Made by a program: the position numbers and the translations under genes. Shown here in pieces: positions 5,723-12,509 of a stretch of 14,096 bases of DNA (within the stretch, counting starts at the first letter, position 1; every line of letters starts with the position of its first letter). This DNA is from Candidatus Zixiibacteriota bacterium (GTDB taxonomy: Bacteria; Zixibacteria; MSB-5A5; GN15; FEB-12): assembly GCA_003641415.1 (NCBI GenBank), contig QNAG01000046.1, positions 1 through 14,096 of the forward strand, read 5' to 3'. The notes under the pieces are model-generated. The model ran no database searches. It saw only the letters and a list, made by a program, of their open reading frames with translations, and was not told where the DNA came from.

Positions 5723-6202
5723 ATGGAAGTGCAGAAAGCCGAAGTTGACAACATATTGGATCACTGGAAACGCGACAAGAGTAATCTGATCGAGATGCTC
5801 GAGGATGTTCAGGAGCATTACCGTTATATTCCACCGGAGGTTGCCATCACAATTGCTAAGGAACTGGACATATCCATGAATCGTATTTTCCACATTGCCA
5901 CTTTCTATAAGGGATTCACTTTGGAGCCGCGCGGAAAGTATCCTATCAGCGTGTGTACTGGTACGGCCTGCCACGTAAAAGGAGGGACGCGAATCCTCGA
6001 GAACATTATGCGTGATCTGGGGGTGGAAAGGGAAGGACAAGCAACCGAGGATCAGCTTTTCAGCGTGGAATCTGTGCGCTGTATTGGATGTTGCGGTTTG
6101 GCACCTGTTGTGGCTATTGGTGGAGAGATACATGGGAAAACCTCCTCAATGAAAATGAAGAAAGCAATAGATAAGTTACGAAAAAAAGAACAAGCACAAT
6201 AA
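5723..6202 (+). CDS. nuoE: NuoE/HndA/HoxE-type [2Fe-2S] subunit
   Basis: A 159-residue thioredoxin-like [2Fe-2S] protein, the 24-kDa-type subunit of NADH dehydrogenases and NAD(P)-linked hydrogenases. ATG 5723 is preferred over the in-frame TTG just before it because GAAGGAG (5708-5714) then has an eight-base spacing. The helical front contains the family segment YIPPEVAITIAKEL and the conserved HIATFY. The cluster ligands are C78 and C83 (CTGTACHVKGG) and C120 and C124 (CIGCCGLAP). Position 123, usually Ala or another small residue, is an extra Cys. Its length is normal for the family. It would pair with the NuoF-like subunit at 6604 and help move electrons from NADH through the complex. Its place in the operon matches HndA/HydC. 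Confidence 0.93.
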   Translation: MEVQKAEVDNILDHWKRDKSNLIEMLEDVQEHYRYIPPEVAITIAKELDISMNRIFHIATFYKGFTLEPRGKYPISVCTGTACHVKGGTRILENIMRDLGVEREGQATEDQLFSVESVRCIGCCGLAPVVAIGGEIHGKTSSMKMKKAIDKLRKKEQAQ

Positions 6203-6223
6203 CAAATTTTGTGGAGGCATTTG

Positions 6224-6607
6224 ATGCCCAAACTTAAAATTGAAGACCTTGACAAGATAATAAATGAGCAGAAGAAGATTACTTCTTTAAGGGATGGGGC
6301 CGGTAGGGTAAAGGTCACAGTGCATATGGGCACTTGCGGAATCTCGGCTGGCGCACGAAAAATAATGGCTGAAGTTATGCATTGCATAGAGGAGTCAGGA
6401 GCCAGCGATATCATTGTTACTACCTCCGGCTGTGCGGGTTTTTGTAGTCGCGAACCAATGATAACTGTTGAAGTAATCGAGCAAGCTCCTGTAAAGTACG
6501 TGGATCTTGACAAAAAGAAGGTGAAAGAAATTTTCGACGAGCACATTATGAAGGGAAATGTCGTTAAAGAATATGCCCTTGCCATAGGAAGTGAGCAGAC
6601 ATCATGA
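6224..6607 (+). CDS. HndB-like thioredoxin-fold [2Fe-2S] ferredoxin
   Basis: A 127-residue protein starting at ATG 6224, six bases after GGAGG (6213-6217); an upstream in-frame TTG at 6209 would overlap that site and is rejected. After a short helical start, the core contains MGTCGISAGAR (C38), typical of HndB of NADP-reducing hydrogenases, and SGCAGFCSREP (C70, C74). C54 may supply the fourth ligand, since the first motif has one Cys where NuoE has two. In Hnd-type complexes this subunit lies between the NuoE-like and NuoF-like genes, exactly as here. Its stop overlaps the next start (ATGA), indicating coupled translation. It is probably an electron relay within the NADH-oxidising module. 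Confidence 0.85.
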   Translation: MPKLKIEDLDKIINEQKKITSLRDGAGRVKVTVHMGTCGISAGARKIMAEVMHCIEESGASDIIVTTSGCAGFCSREPMITVEVIEQAPVKYVDLDKKKVKEIFDEHIMKGNVVKEYALAIGSEQTS

Positions 6608-8475
6608 GTGTGATACCAAGCGAGAACGTAGATGGGATGAAATATGAAGGCGGTGGGGCGAATGGTTACCGTATGTACCTGATGCTCTGCGGTGGTACTG
6701 GTTGTGTCTCTAGTGGTTCCTACGAAATTAAAGATGCCTTGGAGAATGAGTTAGAAAAGCATAAACTCAGTAACGAAGTGGCCGTGGTTATGACCGGATG
6801 TAATGGCTTCTGCGCTCAGGGACCGGTCATGGTAGTCCAGCCTGATGGAATCTTCTATCAGTTTCTCAAAGTGAAGGACATCCCTCTCCTGGTTGAAGAA
6901 CACATGCTTAAGGGCCGGCCGGTCGAGAAGCTTATGTTTACACCACCAGATGAGAAGTTGGTTGTGCCCAAGATGAGCGATATAGGCTTCTTTAAAAAGC
7001 AGCGCCTTCTTGCACTTCGCAACCGAGGTCTCATTGATCCGGAGAAAATCGAGGAATACATAGCCCGGGATGGTTATAAGGCTCTCGCCAAGGTACTTAC
7101 CGAGATGAACCCTGAGGAAGTCATACAAGAAATGATTGCTTCTGGGCTTCGAGGGCGCGGAGGTGGGGGTTTCCCCACCGGCATTAAGTGGAAAACCTGC
7201 CGTGAGGCCCCCGGAGAACCCAAGTACGTTGTCTGCAATGCAGATGAAGGTGATCCCGGCGCTTATATGGATCGCAGCATTATTGAGGGTGATCCTCACT
7301 CCGTACTGGAAGGTATGGCAATTGCCGCCTATGCCGTTGGGTCCAGTAATGGATATGTCTACATTCGCCATGAGTACCCTCTGGCCCTTGAGCGTTTGGA
7401 AAAAGCGATCGCCGACGCACGCGATTATGGACTTCTGGGCAAAAACATCTTCGACCAAGGTTTCGATTTCGATATTAACATTCACTGTGGAGCTGGCGCC
7501 TTCGTGTGCGGTGAATCCACGGCTTTGATGGCTTCTATGGAAGGCCGACCTGGCGAGCCGCGTGCCAAGTACATCCACACCGTAGAGCATGGCCTGTGGG
7601 ACAGACCTACAAACCTGAATAACGTAGAGACCTATGCCAACGTTCCTATTATCATTCAGCGTGGTGTTAAATGGTTTACCTCCATTGGTACTGGCGACGT
7701 ATCGGAAAATCCTTGGGGCGGAAGTAAGGGTACCAAGGTCTTCTCTTTGGTGGGCAAGGTTTGGAACACCGGACTGGTAGAGGTGCCCATGGGGATAACC
7801 CTACGAGAGATCATCTTCGACATTGGCGGCGGAATCCCCAACGGCAAAAAGTTTAAGGCTGTGCAAACCGGGGGACCTTCAGGAGGCGTGATTCCGGAAA
7901 GTTTGCTCGACCTGCCGGTGGACTTCGACCAGCTTACTAGGGTAGGCTCGATGATGGGTTCGGGCGGTATGATCGTGATGGACGAAGATGATTGCATGGT
8001 GGACATTGCCCGATACTTCATAGATTTCCTCGTTGGTGAGTCATGTGGTAAGTGCTTACCTGGCCGCGAGGGGCTGACGCAGATAAGCAGAATGCTTAAT
8101 GATATCTGCGACGGTCAAGCTCAGGAGGGAGTCCTTGAACTATTGGAAGAGACCTGCAATACAGTCGCAAACTGTTCGCTCTGCGCACTGGGCGGATCGG
8201 CGCCCAACCCTGTACTGAGCACACTTAGATATTTTCGAGATGAGTACGAGGCTCACGTCCGGGAAAAGAGGTGCCCGGCAGGATTGTGCAAGAATCTCAT
8301 CACTTATTCTATTGACCCCGATAAGTGCAATGGCTGCATGCTATGTGCAAGAGAATGTCCGCAGAATGCCATTGATGGCGAAAAAAAGAAGCCCCATAGA
8401 ATAAATACCGATCTGTGCATCAAGTGTGGAATCTGTAAAGACGTATGCAACCAGGATGCGGTTATAGTAAAGTGA
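6604..8475 (+). CDS. nuoF: NuoF/HndC/HydB-type NADH-oxidising flavoprotein with C-terminal ferredoxin domain
   Basis: A 623-residue NADH-binding flavoprotein with the four-part build of bifurcating-hydrogenase HydB and of HndC. Residues 22-115 are a thioredoxin-like [2Fe-2S] domain (C29, C34, C66, C70). The NuoF core has the glycine-rich NADH/FMN site RGRGGGGFP (183-191), CNADEGDPGAYMDR, and an SLBB region. The C-terminal ferredoxin domain carries two [4Fe-4S] motifs (C575/578/581/585 and C605/608/611/615). It should take hydride from NAD(P)H and feed electrons to the other subunits. One clear oddity: the normally invariant SCGxCxPCR reads SCGKCLPGR, so the third ligand of the N3-type cluster is Gly487 (codon 8062-8064), although C481, C484 and C527 remain. 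C518 and C524 lie nearby and might compensate. Last gene of the operon; start fixed by the ATGA overlap. Confidence 0.93.
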   Translation: MSVIPSENVDGMKYEGGGANGYRMYLMLCGGTGCVSSGSYEIKDALENELEKHKLSNEVAVVMTGCNGFCAQGPVMVVQPDGIFYQFLKVKDIPLLVEEHMLKGRPVEKLMFTPPDEKLVVPKMSDIGFFKKQRLLALRNRGLIDPEKIEEYIARDGYKALAKVLTEMNPEEVIQEMIASGLRGRGGGGFPTGIKWKTCREAPGEPKYVVCNADEGDPGAYMDRSIIEGDPHSVLEGMAIAAYAVGSSNGYVYIRHEYPLALERLEKAIADARDYGLLGKNIFDQGFDFDINIHCGAGAFVCGESTALMASMEGRPGEPRAKYIHTVEHGLWDRPTNLNNVETYANVPIIIQRGVKWFTSIGTGDVSENPWGGSKGTKVFSLVGKVWNTGLVEVPMGITLREIIFDIGGGIPNGKKFKAVQTGGPSGGVIPESLLDLPVDFDQLTRVGSMMGSGGMIVMDEDDCMVDIARYFIDFLVGESCGKCLPGREGLTQISRMLNDICDGQAQEGVLELLEETCNTVANCSLCALGGSAPNPVLSTLRYFRDEYEAHVREKRCPAGLCKNLITYSIDPDKCNGCMLCARECPQNAIDGEKKKPHRINTDLCIKCGICKDVCNQDAVIVK

Positions 8476-8534
8476 AGCTGTTTGTACAGTCCAGGCGCCA
8501 ATCCAATCGGGACTTGCATTGGTCATGTTTAATT

Positions 8535-8560
8535 TCCTTTTATGTAAAAAGGATTTATTT
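8535..8560 (+). terminator. Candidate Rho-independent terminator after the redox operon
   Basis: TCCTTTT (8535-8541) and AAAAGGA (8547-8553) pair across a five-base loop, followed by a T-rich tract TTTATTT. The stem is short and AT-rich, so termination may be partial. It lies 60 bases past the nuoF stop and just before the next promoter. Confidence 0.45.
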
Positions 8561-8586
8561 GTCAGGTTAGGAAAACATGCTATTAT
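8559..8586 (+). promoter_or_regulatory. Sigma-70-type promoter of the histidine kinase operon
   Basis: TTGTCA (8559-8564) and TATTAT (8581-8586) each match consensus at five of six positions, with a 16-base spacer. The start would be near 8593, only about ten bases before ATG 8603, which has no clear Shine-Dalgarno. The leader is therefore very short. Regulator genes thus seem to be expressed independently of the sigma-54 operon. Confidence 0.6.
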
Positions 8587-8602
8587 TGCGTAGTGTGTTG
8601 TT

Positions 8603-10525
8603 ATGAGCTGGAAAAATGCGGTATGGTTCCGGTTGAACGTGGGCTTCATTGCGATCATCCTGGTGACCAACGTCGTACTGTTTCTGGTCACCATATTCGG
8701 TATTAGCGAGATCATCATTGAGGAGGTGCAGACCCGTGTGCGCATGGACCTTAACTCTGCCGATAAGGTATTCAGGGAGCACATAAGCGATATTTGTCTC
8801 CTGCTCAAGGCAACCTCAGCGCGACGTACTGTTCCCATTCCGCTTGAAAGCTGGGACAGGGAGGACCTGCATAAACTTATGCAGAGCATCTGGCAAGCGG
8901 GAGAGCTGGACATACTCTCCTTATTGGATAATGATGGCAGGGTCATATACCGCGAACACAATCCAGAACAGATGGGGGACAATATTTCGCATAACCCGAT
9001 AGTTGCCCGGGCTATGAGGGAGAAAAAATGTTTCCGGGGTGCGGCAATTGTAAGTTATGAAGAACTGGAAAAAGAAAGCGTCGATATACTGCTTAGGGCA
9101 TCTCTCGAGATAAAGTCCACCAAGATCGATCAGTCTGGGAAGAGGAAAATTCACAGCGATGGAATGATCATCGGGGCAGCTGTTCCCTTGATAGACCTGC
9201 GAAGAGATAGGGAAATCGTAGGATTTTTGTACGGAGCAAAACTCCTGAACCAGAGTTCCGAAATTGTCGATGAAATCAAAGAGGATTTGTACAAGAACGA
9301 GAGCTACCAAGGCGTGGACATAGGAGCTGCCACGATTTTCCAAGGGGATGTCCGTATTTCCACAAACATAATGAGGGAGGATGGCTTGCGATCCCTTGGC
9401 ACCCGGGTGAGCGATGTGGTTTATGAGCAGGTGGTGGAAATGGAGAAGATATGGACTGATCGAGCCTTTGTGGTCGATGATTGGTACATCACTGCCTATG
9501 AGCCGATCCGTGACCCCGAAAACAGGATCATTGGAATCTTAGGAGTTGGCGTACTGGAAGAGGCGTTCGTCCACGATAGAAAACTCGCAATGTGGCTCTT
9601 TCTTGGTGTAGTAATTTTTATGACCGTAATCAGCTTACTACTGCTGACACTCATGACCAGAACCGTCCTACGTCCCATCGGAAGAATTATCAAAATGTCT
9701 GACAAAGTCGTAGCAGGGGATCTATCGGCCCGGGTGAACATGCGGTTGCCCGGTGAAATGGGCATGCTCTGCCTGGCGATTGATCAGATGGCCGACGCCG
9801 TGGCACAGAGAGAGGAGGCTCTTGCGGAGGCAACCCGCCGAAAGATCGGGCAGAGCGAGAAGATGGCATCAATAGGTCGAATGTCAGCAGGTATCGCCCA
9901 CGAGATCAACAACCCGCTGACTGGGTTGCTGACCTTCGAGCATCTGCTAAAAAATGAGGGAGGTCTCAGCGACAAGGGGAAGGAATACCTCGAAATCATG
10001 TACAACGAGACCTCCCGGATGCGTGAGATCGTTATGGGATTGCTGAATTTTTCCCGAGAGTCCTCCCCTGATATGAAACTTCTGGATATCAACGAGGTGA
10101 TTCGGCAATGGTTAAAGTCTCCGTGTAGCCAGAAAGAGTTCAAGAATATAACCACCGAGAAGAAACTTGCCGAGGGTCTGTCCAAGGTAAATGGAGATGC
10201 CAATCAATTGCAGCAGGTACTCACTAATCTTTGTTTTAATGCCTGCGAATCTATGCCTGAGGGTGGAATACTTTCAATTTCCACCTCAGAGGAAAACGGA
10301 AAGGTACTGATCTCAGTCGCAGATACCGGCTGTGGTATCAAAGAAGAGGACCTTGAGATGATATTTGAACCGTTCTTTACTACCAAGTCAGTTGGAAAGG
10401 GAACAGGTCTCGGCCTGAGTGTTAGCTATGGTATCGTTCGTAAGCATGGCGGAATCATGAAAGTGGAGAGTGAAGAAGGTAAGGGTACCACCTTTACCAT
10501 TACTCTGCCCGTGGTGTCGGGATGA
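8603..10525 (+). CDS. Membrane sensor histidine kinase (Cache-like sensor, HAMP, HisKA, HATPase)
   Basis: A 640-residue kinase. TM1 lies at about 10-34 and TM2 at 329-352, enclosing some 295 residues of extracytoplasmic sensor. That region has Cache-like features (helix with DLNSADKVFREHI, then LDILSLLDNDGRVIYRE, and a membrane-proximal half ending ITAYEPIRDPENRIIGILGVG), suggesting a double-Cache domain that binds a small ligand or reads a signal outside the membrane. HAMP follows (353-405). The phosphoacceptor is H433 in AGIAHEINNPL. The ATPase has the N box NLCFNACESMPEGG (from about 541), ADTGCGI (from 573) and GTGLGL (from 600). There is no receiver domain. The response regulator begins 44 bases downstream, so the two form a cognate pair. 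Its signal is unknown; the adjacent redox operon suggests a metabolic or redox-linked compound (inference). Confidence 0.9.
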   Translation: MSWKNAVWFRLNVGFIAIILVTNVVLFLVTIFGISEIIIEEVQTRVRMDLNSADKVFREHISDICLLLKATSARRTVPIPLESWDREDLHKLMQSIWQAGELDILSLLDNDGRVIYREHNPEQMGDNISHNPIVARAMREKKCFRGAAIVSYEELEKESVDILLRASLEIKSTKIDQSGKRKIHSDGMIIGAAVPLIDLRRDREIVGFLYGAKLLNQSSEIVDEIKEDLYKNESYQGVDIGAATIFQGDVRISTNIMREDGLRSLGTRVSDVVYEQVVEMEKIWTDRAFVVDDWYITAYEPIRDPENRIIGILGVGVLEEAFVHDRKLAMWLFLGVVIFMTVISLLLLTLMTRTVLRPIGRIIKMSDKVVAGDLSARVNMRLPGEMGMLCLAIDQMADAVAQREEALAEATRRKIGQSEKMASIGRMSAGIAHEINNPLTGLLTFEHLLKNEGGLSDKGKEYLEIMYNETSRMREIVMGLLNFSRESSPDMKLLDINEVIRQWLKSPCSQKEFKNITTEKKLAEGLSKVNGDANQLQQVLTNLCFNACESMPEGGILSISTSEENGKVLISVADTGCGIKEEDLEMIFEPFFTTKSVGKGTGLGLSVSYGIVRKHGGIMKVESEEGKGTTFTITLPVVSG

Positions 10526-10569
10526 TGGCTTTGCTGTCGAATTCCAGATAGCTGATGAAAGAGGTAACG

Positions 10570-11907
10570 ATGCGGAAGAAATTCAGAATACTTGTTGTGG
10601 ACGATGAGCTTTCCATACGCATATCGCTGGGAGATTTGTTGAGATGCGATGGATACCAGGTGGAGGTAGCCGAGAGCGCAGAGTCGGCGCTGGAGATGTT
10701 GAAGACGCAGTCGTTCGATTTGCTAATAGTGGACGTCAAGATGCCCGGTATAGACGGTCTGGAAATGTTGGAGCGTGTCAAGGGAGATGATCCCGACACC
10801 ACTGTAGTCATGATGACTGCTTATGGCTCTATCGATTCTGCTGTCCAGGCGATGAAGCTTGGCGCTATCGACTACGTGATCAAGCCATTTGACCCAATGA
10901 AAATAGGAGCACTCGTCAAGCGGATTTTTAAGAACGAGCTAATGCGGCGCGAGCACAGGTTGCTCAAACACCAGGTGCAAGTATGTTGCGGCTACGGACC
11001 GATGATCGGACAGTCGCCAGCCATGTTGAAGTTATTCGAACTCGTCGAGGACGTGTCCTCCACAGACTCGGTGGTATTGATAACAGGTGAGAGTGGAACC
11101 GGCAAAGAGGTACTGGCACGTACAATTCATGAAAAGAGTTCTCGGTCGAACGGGCTATTCGTGGGTGTCAATTTTGGTGCTTTCACAGAATCCCTTCTGG
11201 AGAGCGAGCTGTTCGGATATGAAAAGGGAGCCTTTACGGGAGCCAACACATCCAAGAAGGGTCTGTTGGAGATCGCCTCAGGAGGAACATTTTTTTTAGA
11301 CGAGGTAGGAAATGCGAGCCCAAAGTTGCAGATCGATCTGCTCAGGGTGCTTCAGGAGAGAAAGTTCCGAAAGATTGGGGGGCTTAGAGATGAGGAGGTG
11401 GACTTCAGGGTGCTTGCGGCAACTAACCGTGACTTGGAAAAAGCCATTGAGGAGGGAAACTTCCGACAGGACCTCTATTACCGGCTGAACGTTGTGCAGG
11501 TTCACATACCACCTTTGCGAGAACGTAGGGAAGATATTCCGGCTCTTGCTAAGCATTTCCTGGAAGTGCTTCGTGCTCGCCTGAACAAAAAGACCAGCGT
11601 GATTTCCCCTGAGGCTATGCAATATCTGGTCGCCTATGATTGGCCCGGCAATGTCCGCGAGTTAGAAAACGCCATTGAGAGAGCTTTAGTGGTGGGCAAA
11701 CAGAAACAGGTCATGCCAGAGGACCTGCCTATCGTGCTGCACGAACCCAACGGGGAGCCAATCGATGAGTCTCTCGATTCACGGGAGAGGGACTACATTG
11801 CAAGGAAGCTCGAGCAGTATGAGTGGAACATAAGCCGGACAGCTCAGGCGTTGAAAATCGACAGGGGGACATTGTACGCCAAAATCAAAAGATACGAGCT
11901 GTCTTGA
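10570..11907 (+). CDS. NtrC-family sigma-54 response regulator
   Basis: A 445-residue activator. ATG 10570 is preferred because GAGGT lies four bases upstream (10561-10565); the in-frame ATG 10555 has no such site. A receiver domain covers about 5-120 (acidic VVDDE, phosphoacceptor D55 in VDVKMPG, MMTAYGS, IKPFDP). The AAA+ domain has Walker A GESGTGKE (173-180), intact GAFTGA (220-225) that contacts sigma-54, a Walker B region reading FFLDEVGNASPKLQ, and WPGNVRELENAIERA. A Fis-type HTH closes the protein (IDRGTLYAKIKRYEL). All parts for sigma-54 activation are present. The most likely target is the promoter at 3353, the only sigma-54 site I found, although the paralogue at 1-504 could also act there. 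It follows the kinase gene and precedes the second archaemetzincin gene. Confidence 0.93.
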   Translation: MRKKFRILVVDDELSIRISLGDLLRCDGYQVEVAESAESALEMLKTQSFDLLIVDVKMPGIDGLEMLERVKGDDPDTTVVMMTAYGSIDSAVQAMKLGAIDYVIKPFDPMKIGALVKRIFKNELMRREHRLLKHQVQVCCGYGPMIGQSPAMLKLFELVEDVSSTDSVVLITGESGTGKEVLARTIHEKSSRSNGLFVGVNFGAFTESLLESELFGYEKGAFTGANTSKKGLLEIASGGTFFLDEVGNASPKLQIDLLRVLQERKFRKIGGLRDEEVDFRVLAATNRDLEKAIEEGNFRQDLYYRLNVVQVHIPPLRERREDIPALAKHFLEVLRARLNKKTSVISPEAMQYLVAYDWPGNVRELENAIERALVVGKQKQVMPEDLPIVLHEPNGEPIDESLDSRERDYIARKLEQYEWNISRTAQALKIDRGTLYAKIKRYELS

Positions 11908-11932
11908 GAGCAGCAAGCAGGAGTTAACGGTC

Positions 11933-12481
11933 ATGACTCCCCGGGTGGTTGAGATCGTGCCTCTAAACATCTCGGATAAGGATCTCATGTCTGCTATAGC
12001 TGCGGAGATCACACGGATATTTCCGTTCCAGTGTCGGGTTGGCGCTACTGAGAGACTGCCGGCCGAACTTCTGGACGAAAAGAGGGGGCAATATCACGCT
12101 ACCCGGATACTCGAGCATTTAGCTGCCTCCGATCGGACTTCCTTCCGGGTTCTGGGAGTAACAACCTTAGACATCTTCACACCGATCTTGCGTTACGTAT
12201 TTGGTGAGGCGATGCTTGAAGGGCGTGCTGCACTGGTATCAACGTATAGACTCAGTACAGCACCATCCGGAGACGACTCTCCAAGCAACCGTAGCGTTTT
12301 TGTCAGCCGCGTCCTCAAGGAATGTATCCATGAGTTAAGCCATACCTTTGGCCTAACTCACTGTGACGATCCCGCTTGTGTGATGGCTGCCTCGCTTGAC
12401 ATGACACACATCGACGCAAAGTCCACGCAACTGTGTTACTACTGCAGAATCATGCTGAAAGACGAGTTGAATAAAAATTAA
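11933..12481 (+). CDS. amzA: Archaemetzincin-family zinc metalloprotease (copy 2)
   Basis: A 182-residue protein with the archaemetzincin signature HELSHTFGLTHC (three zinc-binding His and the catalytic Glu), CVM, and CYYC 16 residues later. All metal ligands are kept. It starts at ATG 11933, nine bases after CAGGAG and 25 bases past the regulator stop, so it is probably the third gene of the kinase-regulator operon. It is a divergent paralogue of the 521-1063 gene. Shared features run from the first strand (VEIVPLN here, LHIVSLG there), through VLGVTTLDI/ILGITNVDL and YVFGEA/FVFGEA, to the metal site. The segment after CVM (AASLDM) differs from the usual SNS-type sequence kept in copy 1. No signal peptide is seen, so it is probably cytoplasmic. 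Its substrate is unknown; the regulator or a redox-operon product would be testable candidates. Confidence 0.92.
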   Translation: MTPRVVEIVPLNISDKDLMSAIAAEITRIFPFQCRVGATERLPAELLDEKRGQYHATRILEHLAASDRTSFRVLGVTTLDIFTPILRYVFGEAMLEGRAALVSTYRLSTAPSGDDSPSNRSVFVSRVLKECIHELSHTFGLTHCDDPACVMAASLDMTHIDAKSTQLCYYCRIMLKDELNKN

Positions 12482-12509
12482 ATATCTTAATGATACTGCA
12501 TCATACTCT

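Noticed and set aside
6088..6115. Second sigma-54 promoter inside nuoE (TGGCAC at about 6098)
   Set aside because: TGGCAC occurs, but there is no TTGC at the required distance; GTGG stands there, and the site lies within coding sequence.
6751..7590. Long minus-strand reading frame opposite nuoF
   Set aside because: The plus strand is an unmistakable NuoF-like gene; the minus translation has no family features and is a shadow.
3414..8475. Respiratory complex I operon
   Set aside because: Only NuoE-, NuoF- and partial NuoG-like subunits occur. There are no membrane subunits and no NuoB/C/D/I, and HndB and the H-like proteins are not complex I parts.
8341..8982. Minus-strand reading frame spanning the nuoF end and the kinase start
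   Set aside because: It crosses two real genes and a promoter, and its composition is that of an antisense shadow.
12482..12509. Bidirectional terminator between the convergent genes
   Set aside because: Only a five-base stem (ATGAT/ATCAT) can be drawn and the flanking T-run is poor, so it was not called.
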